5,352 bases of DNA. It comes from Legionellales bacterium (lineage in GTDB: Bacteria; Pseudomonadota; Gammaproteobacteria; Berkiellales; Berkiellaceae). A program made the translations under genes and the position numbers. Below are positions 1 to 5,334 of the stretch, in pieces (position 1 is the stretch's first letter; every line of letters starts with the position of its first letter). The notes below the pieces were generated by a model. It was not told the DNA's origin and ran no database searches. It saw only the letters and a program-made list of their open reading frames with translations. The stretch covers positions 9,330 through 14,681 of the forward strand of contig JAHFQF010000039.1 in assembly GCA_023266435.1 (NCBI GenBank). Direction: 5' to 3'.

Positions 1-1126
1 CAGTGAATTTAGCGGCATTTGCTGCACTACCCGCACTGTTCATCGTTTTTATGACGGTGATCGTACCTGAATTAAAAGTGGCGGCTGGGACAATCTTAAC
101 AATATTAGCAGCAGTCACGTTACCTGATAATGCTGAAGCATTTAGCATCACATCGTTAGTATAACTTGCTGTGCCCATGGTGATGATACCCACACTGTCG
201 GTACCTGAGCCATTTAACTCTACCGCTCCGCCTGACAACGTTGCCGTGGCATTCAATGTGATTGAACCACTATTGTTAAATGCGGTACTACCTGTCGCTG
301 TAGCTGTTGTTCCAAATACTAGTGTTCCTTCATTGGTAATGGTCGTCGCGGCTAAAGTACCCGCATTCAAAGTGGCTGTAGCACCTGATGCTATCGTAAA
401 TGCTTTTAATCTAGTTGTTCCAATATTATTAGCAAAGGTCACATCACTGCTTCCAACAGTCACAGTGCCTTTTCCCAGAGCAGCACCATTAATCGCTCCA
501 GCAACAGTTTTTGATGTCGCTCCAGTAAAAACGAGGGAGGCATCTGCTGTATTATCAGTCAAACTAAAAGAAGAAGCACTGTTGGTAGCACCCTGAAGGA
601 TAAGAGTTGAGTTCGCCGTGATATTCGTTCCGCCTGTTACCGTCACAATGCCACCTGATGAAAAATTACCAGTAACAGTGGTTGTAGCATTAACAGCGGC
701 CTCACTTCGGTTATTTATTGCTGAAAATGCACCTGTGACACTGACAGAGTTGATGCCAACCGTCAAAGAGTTCGCCGATCCAGTTTGTATGGCAATAGCG
801 CCAGCCCCAGTAGTATTTGTGACATCTCCTAATGCAAAAGTATTTGCATTCCCACTGCCATCATTGGCTGTAGTGTTATTTGTAACTGTTAAAGTATGCG
901 CGCTAGTAATATTCACATTATCTGAGGCTCTTGCATTGGCGGTAGTGCGTGTACCATCCGTAGCGGGGGTCGCTCCTGGGGTGCCCCCACTCGCCCAAGT
1001 CTGACTGCTACCATCTACAACAATACTGGCTGCTGCCGCGGCTGCTGTTCCTGATAGACAGACTGCAGCAAACGAGAGGCTGATTTGGAGTAACAATATC
1101 TTTTGTTTGTTAGTTATTTTGATCAT
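1..1126 (-). CDS. Autotransporter-like adhesin, rOmpA/rOmpB-type passenger, N-terminal part (3' end beyond window)
   Basis: Reading the minus strand from the ATG at 1126-1124 gives 375 uninterrupted codons to the window edge. Residues 1-9 are polar and basic (MIKITNKQK), 10-33 are hydrophobic and end in an alanine run, a typical Sec signal peptide with cleavage around residues 30-33. The remainder is very rich in Thr, Ala, Asn, Ser, Gly and Val, poor in charge, and has no cysteine after C23 in the signal. It contains degenerate short repeats such as TLTVTNNTTA (78-87), GTVTVGSSDVTFANNIGT (220-237) and SGATATLNAGTLAATTITN (247-265), the pattern of right-handed beta-helix rungs in autotransporter passengers, close in style to Rickettsia rOmpA/rOmpB. 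An AAAAGG ribosome-binding site (1136-1141) lies 9 bases upstream. The expected C-terminal beta-barrel lies outside the window, so the autotransporter class is inferred. The likely role is surface adhesion or a surface layer. Long antisense frames here are shadows. Confidence 0.82.
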   Translation of the reverse strand, partial: MIKITNKQKILLLQISLSFAAVCLSGTAAAAAASIVVDGSSQTWASGGTPGATPATDGTRTTANARASDNVNITSAHTLTVTNNTTANDGSGNANTFALGDVTNTTGAGAIAIQTGSANSLTVGINSVSVTGAFSAINNRSEAAVNATTTVTGNFSSGGIVTVTGGTNITANSTLILQGATNSASSFSLTDNTADASLVFTGATSKTVAGAINGAALGKGTVTVGSSDVTFANNIGTTRLKAFTIASGATATLNAGTLAATTITNEGTLVFGTTATATGSTAFNNSGSITLNATATLSGGAVELNGSGTDSVGIITMGTASYTNDVMLNASALSGNVTAANIVKIVPAATFNSGTITVIKTMNSAGSAANAAKFT

Positions 1127-1167
1127 TAATGAAAGCCTTTTCTGACCATTTCTGGGATGTCTCTTCA

Positions 1168-1196
1168 AGCTTAGGAAGGAAAGTGGTTAGCGTCAA
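1168..1196 (-). promoter_or_regulatory. Probable promoter of the adhesin gene
   Basis: On the minus strand a TTGACG box (1196-1191, five of six matches to the sigma-70 -35 consensus) is followed after 17 bases by TAAGCT (1173-1168, a poor -10 with three matches). Transcription would start near 1161, leaving a leader of about 35 bases with the AAAAGG ribosome-binding site. Support is the strong -35 and position only. Confidence 0.35.
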
Positions 1197-1215
1197 AAAG
1201 CTGTCACAAATACCA

Positions 1216-1407
1216 TCATGAGTTATCCAATAAACCAATAATGGGCTGTAAGTTTTTTAAGACACATCGAGGAGCTGACAGAGCTGTCGAAAAATGACGA
1301 GCTGCAGCTGCGCTTGTCGTCAGGCCCTTCATGATCGATATGACAAGCGCTGATTTTCTTTTGGTAGTCCAGCATTGGGTGACCGAATTATCTAGCTCTA
1401 CACCCAT
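1216..1407 (-). pseudogene. Decayed fragment of an IS transposase OrfA-like protein
   Basis: A 63-codon frame on the minus strand. Residues 10-39, starting TQCWTTKRKSALVISIMKG and ending SAAAARHF, resemble the N-terminal helix-turn-helix of OrfA-type transposases (W-T-x-K-R-K-x-A-L-V-x-x-I-x-x-G-x-T-T-x-A-x-A-A-R). In those proteins a second helix with a motif like L-(T/S)-x-x-E-I-E-x-W follows; here the sequence after F39 (about position 1290) loses similarity in all three frames and stops at residue 63. There is no ribosome-binding site before the ATG, and a stop codon lies two codons upstream. It is most likely a remnant of an insertion sequence, not a working gene. The resemblance is from memory of the family, not from a search; a chance ORF remains possible. 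Confidence 0.45.
1310..1350. repeat. Inverted repeat inside the transposase remnant
   Basis: GCGCTTGTC (1310-1318) and GACAAGCGC (1342-1350) are perfect 9-base inverted arms separated by 23 bases; with one mismatch they extend to 11 bases (1308-1352). The arms fall within the part of the remnant that resembles transposase. It could be a hairpin, a leftover of rearrangement or chance. Confidence 0.5.
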
Positions 1408-1429
1408 TAATTAGCTAATAAACTAATTA
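1408..1429. repeat. AT-rich inverted repeat downstream of the amidotransferase gene
   Basis: TAATTAG (1408-1414) and CTAATTA (1423-1429) form a 7-base stem around an 8-base loop, 20 bases past the amidotransferase stop codon. A 10-base palindrome ATTAGCTAAT (1410-1419) overlaps it. The stem has only one G-C pair and no clean T-run after it, so a role as a terminator is weak. Confidence 0.35.
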
Positions 1430-1448
1430 TTGTAACATGAGCAGCTTT

Positions 1449-2285
1449 TTACTGGGTCACTATAGAGTAAACTTGTGTGCGAGAGTTGATTGGCTGCGTC
1501 GTGATTTGTAAGTCTCGATCAATCAATAACAACGTATTTAAAGGCACTTCTATCCAACGATCATCGTTCGTCAGGGGCTCAGAAGCAATGATAACAGCGC
1601 CAGAAGGCTGCCTATTATAATACAAAGACAAGGATTGCTCAGAAGGGTGTGAGATATAACGCGTGACTAATACTTCGTGCCCATTAGTCAGCACTGTATT
1701 TAAACGACTAAATGCAGTTTGTTTGAGTGCTGCTTGGAGATCATTGACGATCTGAATGGTACGTAGCATACACTCTGCTAAAAAAGGCAAAGTATAAGGC
1801 CCTGTCATCTGATGCACTTGATGCATCAGCAAAGCAAAAAAGTACTCTGAATCTGTTTGCCCATGGATATGATCATAAAATTCATCTTGCAACAGATTGG
1901 AAATTTGTCGCTTAATCGAGCAAAAATCTCGGATCGTGCCATTATGCGCAAACAGAAATTCTTGATAAGAAAAAGGATGGCAATTACTGAGGCTAAGCTC
2001 ACCAACCGTTGAAGCACGCACATGCCCTACAAAACATGTGGATTTGATTTTTGCACTTAAGTGCTTAAGATTTTGATCATTCCAAGCTGGCTGCATCGAT
2101 TTAAAAAGGCCTGGGGTGGTATCCAGAGCGTGATCATACCATCCTAAACCAAATCCATCGGCGTTTAAGCCTAATTTGCCTTCACGCGCCTTGCGGCTTT
2201 GGTTTAGCAGCGAATGCTCCGGCTTTTCGATCAGCTCATTTAAAATAATGGGCTGTTTTCCCAGATACGTAACAAATCGACACAT
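1449..2285 (-). CDS. Class II glutamine amidotransferase, EgtC/YafJ type
   Basis: 278 residues, close to family size (about 250-280). The Ntn-type start MCRFVTYLG puts Cys2 as the catalytic nucleophile after removal of Met1. Other visible family motifs are NADGFGLGWY (41-50), GHVRAST (87-93, with the substrate-binding Arg90), NCHPF (101-105), FAHNG (112-116, oxyanion Asn115-Gly116), QTDSE (143-147, Asp145) and ASEPLTNDDRWIEVP (234-248). A longer frame opens at 2345, but the 20 extra residues would bury the Cys nucleophile, and an AAAGGA site lies 9 bases before the ATG at 2285. The N-terminus resembles EgtC (gamma-glutamyl hydrolase of ergothioneine biosynthesis) more than E. coli YafJ, but no egtB or egtD is present, so the substrate is unknown. 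Only the glutaminase-type domain is present, with no synthetase domain. It lies 98 bases after the rimK-family gene on the same strand; hydrolysis of a gamma-glutamyl amide is the likely chemistry. Confidence 0.9.
   Translation of the reverse strand: MCRFVTYLGKQPIILNELIEKPEHSLLNQSRKAREGKLGLNADGFGLGWYDHALDTTPGLFKSMQPAWNDQNLKHLSAKIKSTCFVGHVRASTVGELSLSNCHPFSYQEFLFAHNGTIRDFCSIKRQISNLLQDEFYDHIHGQTDSEYFFALLMHQVHQMTGPYTLPFLAECMLRTIQIVNDLQAALKQTAFSRLNTVLTNGHEVLVTRYISHPSEQSLSLYYNRQPSGAVIIASEPLTNDDRWIEVPLNTLLLIDRDLQITTQPINSRTQVYSIVTQ
1809..1829. repeat. Intragenic hairpin in the amidotransferase gene
   Basis: CTGATGCA (1809-1816) and TGCATCAG (1822-1829) pair perfectly around a 5-base loop. The region codes for LMHQVHQ, and the His-Gln codon repetition can explain the symmetry. 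One or two 8-base hairpins with short loops are expected by chance in a window of this size. Confidence 0.4.
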
Positions 2286-2294
2286 CCTTGTGGT

Positions 2295-2300
2295 TCCTTT
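2295..2300 (-). promoter_or_regulatory. Ribosome-binding site that sets the amidotransferase start
   Basis: AAAGGA on the minus strand, 9 bases before the ATG at 2285-2283. It supports starting at MCRF and not at the upstream ATG at 2345. Confidence 0.8.
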
Positions 2301-2314
2301 GATCACCCCAATAT

Positions 2315-2345
2315 TTGAGGTTTTTTGCCACGAAAACATCCTCAA
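2315..2345. repeat. Inverted repeat in the spacer between rimK and the amidotransferase gene
   Basis: TTGAGG (2315-2320) and CCTCAA (2340-2345) enclose 19 bases that themselves hold a T-run (2321-2326) and an A-run (2333-2336) able to extend the stem with a bulge. The transcript of the minus strand could fold here about 15 bases before the amidotransferase ribosome-binding site. No U-tract follows, so it is not an obvious terminator; it could adjust translation or RNA stability between the two genes. A weaker 5-base stem, TCGGC/GCCGA, lies at 2349-2373. Confidence 0.35.
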
Positions 2346-2383
2346 GGTTCGGCTTTACACAAATCGATGCCGAGAGAAAGGGA

Positions 2384-3295
2384 TTAAGCAGTAGTCGCGC
2401 GCTCTAACCTATCCACAATATAGTCTAGTATTTGCTCAGCAACCGTATGACCAATGACTTTTTCCAATCCTTTAAAGCCTGGAGATGAGTTAGCTTCACA
2501 AATCTTAAAACCCTCGTTATCAAATAAAATATCAACACCTGCGATATCCAGGTTAACGAGTCGTGCTGTCGTCGTAGCCAAATGCTCAATTTCAGGCGTC
2601 AAATCATAGCTGGCAACCTTACCACCCCTAGAAAAATTCGCCTTAAAGCTGCTTTCTGAATAGCGCTTAATGCATCCGATGACTTTGCCGCCCACAATAA
2701 ACACTCGTAAGTCTTTACCATAGCTCGATTGAATAAACTCTTGCAAGATCACATGGGAAGCTGGGTTATTGGCATACAACAACTCCATCAAATCCACAAA
2801 TTGCTCTTCGGAATGAATCAAGTAAATGCCTTTACCCTCTGTGCCAGTGATATTTTTCACGACAAGCGGAAACCCAATCTGCTGTTTCACCAAACCAGCA
2901 TCTATTGGGAATTTAACCAACATTGTATTCGGCGTGGGTAACTGATGGTGGGCGAGTAATTGATGCATTTGTAATTTGTCTTTAACAATCTCAATAGTTT
3001 GACTGGAGTTACAAGAATACACTCCCAAACGCTCAATTTGCCTAATTACAGCTAAGCCAAAATAACTGGTCTGCGAACCAATTCTAGGGATTAAAAAATC
3101 CGGCATGGCGGTTTCTTTATTGTTAATAAAAATACTTTTTTTATCATTACGCGATACGACGAGTTCGAATTCTTCAGGCTTAAATACTTCTAAAGTAATA
3201 CCTTTGGCTTCTGCCGCTTGTAATAAGCGATTCACGCCATTATCTAATTCATCTAGCTCGCTTTTGCTCTTGCTATATAAAATCCAGCCTAACAT
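2384..3295 (-). CDS. rimK: RimK-family ATP-grasp ligase (ribosomal protein S6 glutamate ligase-like)
   Basis: 303 residues, almost the length of E. coli RimK (300). The N-terminal pre-ATP-grasp part carries PDFLIPRIGSQTSYFG (65-80), matching the RimK signature P-H-F-D-A-V-I-P-R-I-G. The ATP-grasp fold follows: DKLQMHQLLA (106-115), Lys147 in PLVVKN (143-148), the flexible loop GTEGKG (151-156), LQEFI (184-188) at the adenine site, Arg197 in DLRVFIVGGKVI, SFKANFSRGG (216-225), and the metal-binding Asp255 (GVDIL), Glu267 and Asn269 (CEANSSPG). The frame is open to 3397, but that extension covers a hairpin and probable promoter; an AGGAG site 8 bases before the ATG at 3295 fixes the start. RimK adds glutamates to the C-terminus of ribosomal protein S6; relatives act on other substrates (MptN, CofF, LysX), so the acceptor is not certain. 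The amidotransferase gene follows after 98 bases. Confidence 0.92.
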   Translation of the reverse strand: MLGWILYSKSKSELDELDNGVNRLLQAAEAKGITLEVFKPEEFELVVSRNDKKSIFINNKETAMPDFLIPRIGSQTSYFGLAVIRQIERLGVYSCNSSQTIEIVKDKLQMHQLLAHHQLPTPNTMLVKFPIDAGLVKQQIGFPLVVKNITGTEGKGIYLIHSEEQFVDLMELLYANNPASHVILQEFIQSSYGKDLRVFIVGGKVIGCIKRYSESSFKANFSRGGKVASYDLTPEIEHLATTTARLVNLDIAGVDILFDNEGFKICEANSSPGFKGLEKVIGHTVAEQILDYIVDRLERATTA

Positions 3296-3303
3296 AAGCT
3301 CTT

Positions 3304-3308
3304 CTCCT
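3304..3308 (-). promoter_or_regulatory. Ribosome-binding site that sets the rimK start
   Basis: AGGAG on the minus strand (within GCAGGAGA), 8 bases before the ATG at 3295-3293. A 34-codon N-terminal extension is open in frame but has no RimK similarity, so this site decides the start. Confidence 0.8.
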
Positions 3309-3315
3309 GCAAGCC

Positions 3316-3349
3316 TATATACTCGGAATGAAATGTGTTTGAGTATATA
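3316..3349. repeat. Leader inverted repeat (hairpin or operator) in front of rimK
   Basis: TATATACTC (3316-3324) and GAGTATATA (3341-3349) are perfect 9-base inverted arms around a 16-base loop. The right-hand end sits 7 bases before the rimK AGGAG site in the direction of transcription. In RNA it would form a hairpin in the 5' leader; in DNA it could be a two-half-site operator with centres about 25 bases apart. The low G-C content of the stem argues against a terminator. Confidence 0.5.
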
Positions 3350-3367
3350 ACTAAAAATAATTTGGCG

Positions 3368-3397
3368 AGTATCCCATAAATCAAAGTCAGCATTCAA
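3368..3397 (-). promoter_or_regulatory. Probable rimK promoter with extended -10
   Basis: Minus-strand TTGAAT (3397-3392) is followed after 18 bases by GATACT (3373-3368), preceded by TGG, which gives an extended -10 (TGn). Transcription would begin near 3361, producing a leader of about 65 bases that contains the 3316-3349 hairpin. It suggests that rimK and the amidotransferase gene can be expressed separately from the upstream 302-residue gene. Confidence 0.4.
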
Positions 3398-3452
3398 CTA
3401 CTCTGACACTTTACAGAATAAGGACAACGACCAGGTGCGATGAGGGGATGAT

Positions 3453-4361
3453 TTAATGCCGACACGGCTTAGTGCGATACGCTGGTATGACGTCTGCAGC
3501 GTAAGTATAATGCTCATCCAACTCTGCTAATTCATCGCGATATTTACGCATAAAATCAACAGCTGGTATTAAAAAATCTGTGCCTTCTTGTAATTCTGCC
3601 CTACGACTAGCTCGCAAGCCTTGATCCGGGTCATAATAGGCCAACCAATATTCTAAAAAAACAGAGCACACTGCAGACTTAGACTGCAGTGTGCAATCTA
3701 AACGGTCGTGCAAAGACTGGCTATCTACAACATATTGAAAAGTTTGTTGTCTTTTCCGGCCAGTCTTTTCGACTGGTTTCAATGTTGCAGCTCGATTTTG
3801 TAGAATTGCTAAAGCTTGTGGGGAGCAGCTATATTTTAATACAAGCCAATAGTAATATCCCTGCAAAATCCTAATTTTATCTTCCTCAGTTAAATCTGAA
3901 TCATCTTCTGATTCATCCAAAACACCAGAAGAGGACCCTTTCGATTCGGAAGTAAAGAAGTTTAATAAAGCCAAACTCAAACCTAATAATTTAATCAGAT
4001 CTTGCTCTAAATCTAGTGGGCACTCAATTTCTAAAAAATTAATGGCTCTAAACCAACTTAGCATGTGGTCTAAGATATTATTATAATGGTGAGAAAAAAC
4101 GAGCCTGGAGTACTGTTGCCTCAATAGCAATAAAGAACTTAGCTTATCCGTAACAAAACCCCACTGAAACCACGTTAACAAATCTTCTGCAACCATTTCA
4201 AAATTATTACAATGGATAGAGCAAGATTTTCTATTTTTATCTGTCATTAGCCAACCAATCAACCAATGAGTAAAGCCACAATGTTTTCGATCAGCATGGG
4301 TTCCATTCGCAAAATTAAGAATCTGCTTAAAGTTTTCTTTCGCAAAGAAAGAAACAGGCAT
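3453..4361 (-). CDS. Unrecognised 302-residue protein with central acidic Ser-rich linker
   Basis: I do not recognise the family. The frame starts at ATG 4361 with GAGGTGA just upstream (core GAGG 6 bases before the ATG), and a plausible promoter lies 5' of it. No signal peptide or clear membrane span is visible. The N-terminal half (1-135) is mostly predicted helical, rich in Trp, Phe, Leu and His (for example THWLIGWLM 31-39, LLTWFQWGF 61-69). A low-complexity acidic and Ser-rich stretch (138-161, with DESEDDSD at 149-156) separates it from a second helical part, which holds a basic patch GRKRQQ (201-206) and an acidic C-terminal segment RDELAELDEHY (275-285). Two parts joined by a charged linker without export signal would fit a cytoplasmic two-domain protein or a host-directed effector; the latter is speculation. 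It lies 157 bases upstream of rimK on the same strand. Two perfect hairpins lie within the gene. Confidence 0.8.
   Translation of the reverse strand: MPVSFFAKENFKQILNFANGTHADRKHCGFTHWLIGWLMTDKNRKSCSIHCNNFEMVAEDLLTWFQWGFVTDKLSSLLLLRQQYSRLVFSHHYNNILDHMLSWFRAINFLEIECPLDLEQDLIKLLGLSLALLNFFTSESKGSSSGVLDESEDDSDLTEEDKIRILQGYYYWLVLKYSCSPQALAILQNRAATLKPVEKTGRKRQQTFQYVVDSQSLHDRLDCTLQSKSAVCSVFLEYWLAYYDPDQGLRASRRAELQEGTDFLIPAVDFMRKYRDELAELDEHYTYAADVIPAYRTKPCRH
3666..3694. repeat. Perfect 11-base intragenic hairpin
   Basis: GCACACTGCAG (3666-3676) and CTGCAGTGTGC (3684-3694) pair without mismatch around a 7-base loop. It lies in the coding sequence of the 302-residue protein (residues 223-232, CTLQSKSAVC). 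The stem is long and G-C rich for a coding region, and each arm contains CTGCAG. Confidence 0.75.
3760..3776. repeat. Short intragenic hairpin
   Basis: CCAGTC (3760-3765) and GACTGG (3771-3776) pair perfectly around a 5-base loop, about 65 bases from the larger hairpin in the same gene. A 6-base stem of this kind is expected by chance; it is listed because of its closeness to 3666-3694. Confidence 0.35.
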
Positions 4362-4402
4362 AGATCACCTCGCTGTCCAAAAACTCATTGTTATTCGACT
4401 AC

Positions 4403-4430
4403 TCTATAATAGTTTTTATAAAAGATCCAA
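4403..4430 (-). promoter_or_regulatory. Probable promoter of the 302-residue protein gene
   Basis: Minus-strand TTGGAT (4430-4425) is followed after 16 bases by TATAGA (4408-4403). The start would be near 4397, giving a leader of about 35 bases before the ATG at 4361. The region between 4361 and 4543 is shared with the divergent mipA-like gene. Confidence 0.4.
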
Positions 4431-4460
4431 ATAATTGAGTGGATAAATGAAAATAGTCAT

Positions 4461-4491
4461 TTGATTGAATCCCCGCATTTGATGAGATTAT
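4461..4491 (+). promoter_or_regulatory. Possible promoter of the MipA/OmpV-family gene
   Basis: Overlapping -35-like boxes TTGATT (4461-4466) and TTGAAT (4465-4470) precede GATTAT (4486-4491), with spacers of 19 and 15 bases, neither ideal. A perfect TATAAT also occurs at 4405-4410 on the plus strand but has no good -35. The assignment is tentative. Confidence 0.25.
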
Positions 4492-4527
4492 AGCCCGCAT
4501 ATAGCACAACAAACCATTAAAACTTAT

Positions 4528-4534
4528 AAAAGGA
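4528..4534 (+). promoter_or_regulatory. Ribosome-binding site that supports the GTG start of the MipA/OmpV-family gene
   Basis: AAAAGGA lies 8 bases before GTG at 4543. The GTG begins the only frame position that leaves a complete signal peptide; the next in-frame ATG (4621) falls after the signal sequence. Confidence 0.75.
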
Positions 4535-4542
4535 ATTTATCT

Positions 4543-5304
4543 GTGAGTTTTTATCAAAAAAGCGTTGCGTGTTGTCTTCTAGCGCTGTGTGCTCCTGCAC
4601 AAGCTATAAAAGATAAAGACATGGATTTTTCACTGGGCGCTGGTAATTTCTTCAAACCACGCTATGAAGGCAGCAGAAATTACGAGTCTCAGCCTTTACC
4701 CTATGTATCATTCAAGTATCAAGATTTGCTCATTATCAACCCCTATCAAGGCATCGTTTTTAATTACTGGAATAACGAAGAAATCACATTGGGTGCTGGT
4801 TTTGACTATAACTACGGCTGTCAAGAAAGTGATAATGCAAAATTTCAGGGGCTTGGTAACATCGATGATACCATGCAAGTCAAACTCACGGGTAAGTATC
4901 AATATCAAGACTTTAATACTGAAATGACGCTAGCCAGAGATGTCATTGATGGTCACGAGGGTTACACTTTTACCCCGGAATTCAATTACAGCACAACTCT
5001 ACCGGAGTATTATGCGTTTATTAAATTCGCTGTTAAAACCAATTATGCCAGCAGTCAATATATGCAAAGTTATTTTGGAGTCAGTCCGACACAAGCAAGT
5101 CGCAGCGGCTATGCACCCTATCAGGCTGGTGCTGGTTGGAAAGATGTCACATTGAGCGCCTTTGGTATGCGTTACGTGGCACCCAAATGGTCTGTTAATG
5201 GCAGCGTAAGTTATAAAATGTTATTAGGCGATGCGGCGACGTCCCCTCTAGTGGATGATCGCAGCCAATATTACTTTGTAACTTTTGTGGCCTACCATTT
5301 CTAA
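4543..5304 (+). CDS. MipA/OmpV-family outer-membrane protein
   Basis: 253 residues from a GTG start, the usual family length. Residues 1-21 form a signal peptide (basic Lys6, hydrophobic VACCLLALCAPA, AQA cleavage site after 21). The mature part alternates polar and aromatic residues as a beta-barrel does and ends in FVTFVAYHF, with the terminal Phe recognised by the BAM machinery. Family hallmarks are LGAGNFFKPRYEGS (31-44), PLPYVSFKY (51-59), the YFGVSPTQASRSGY segment (177-190) followed by AGAGWKDV (195-202), and LLGDAATSPLV (227-237). MipA of E. coli interacts with MltA and PBP1b in murein synthesis, while OmpV-type relatives act as porins or adhesins; which applies here cannot be told. 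C93 is the only cysteine in the mature part and lies in a predicted loop region. The gene is divergent from the 302-residue protein gene and ends just before the window edge. Confidence 0.92.
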   Translation: MSFYQKSVACCLLALCAPAQAIKDKDMDFSLGAGNFFKPRYEGSRNYESQPLPYVSFKYQDLLIINPYQGIVFNYWNNEEITLGAGFDYNYGCQESDNAKFQGLGNIDDTMQVKLTGKYQYQDFNTEMTLARDVIDGHEGYTFTPEFNYSTTLPEYYAFIKFAVKTNYASSQYMQSYFGVSPTQASRSGYAPYQAGAGWKDVTLSAFGMRYVAPKWSVNGSVSYKMLLGDAATSPLVDDRSQYYFVTFVAYHF

Positions 5305-5316
5305 AACAGCCAACGA

Positions 5317-5334
5317 GCCGGCGCAGCGACCGGC
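5317..5334. terminator. GC-rich hairpin after the MipA/OmpV-family gene, possible terminator
   Basis: GCCGG (5317-5321) and CCGGC (5330-5334) pair around an 8-base loop, starting 12 bases after the stop codon. The position suits a terminator, but a C-rich stretch and not a T-run follows, so it could be a factor-dependent site or the edge of a GC-rich repeat element that continues beyond the window. Confidence 0.3.

Noticed and set aside
171..1004. Two long plus-strand frames (171-596 and 618-1004) giving Val/Ala/Pro-rich proteins
   Set aside because: They are antisense to the adhesin gene. The minus strand gives one continuous frame with ribosome-binding site, signal peptide and beta-helix repeats; the plus-strand frames arise because reversed Thr, Ala and Asn codons rarely create stops.
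2053..2064. 12-base perfect palindrome GCACTTAAGTGC inside the amidotransferase gene
   Set aside because: It lies in the middle of a coding region with no promoter nearby, and nothing else supports a regulatory role; it may be chance.
2286..2345. N-terminal 20-residue extension of the amidotransferase from the ATG at 2345
   Set aside because: Class II amidotransferases need Cys directly after the initiator Met. The ATG at 2285 gives MCRF and has a well-placed AAAGGA site.
3296..3397. N-terminal 34-residue extension of the RimK-family protein from the ATG at 3397
   Set aside because: It has no RimK similarity, overlaps the probable promoter and a perfect inverted repeat, and a strong AGGAG site precedes the ATG at 3295.
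4332..4350. TTTCTTT/AAAGAAA symmetry at the start of the 302-residue protein gene
   Set aside because: It is a low-complexity A/T-rich stretch coding for FFAKE; such symmetry is common and gives a weak stem.
4405..4410. Perfect TATAAT on the plus strand upstream of the MipA/OmpV-family gene
   Set aside because: No recognisable -35 box lies 16-18 bases upstream, and the same bases are better explained as part of the minus-strand promoter of the divergent gene.
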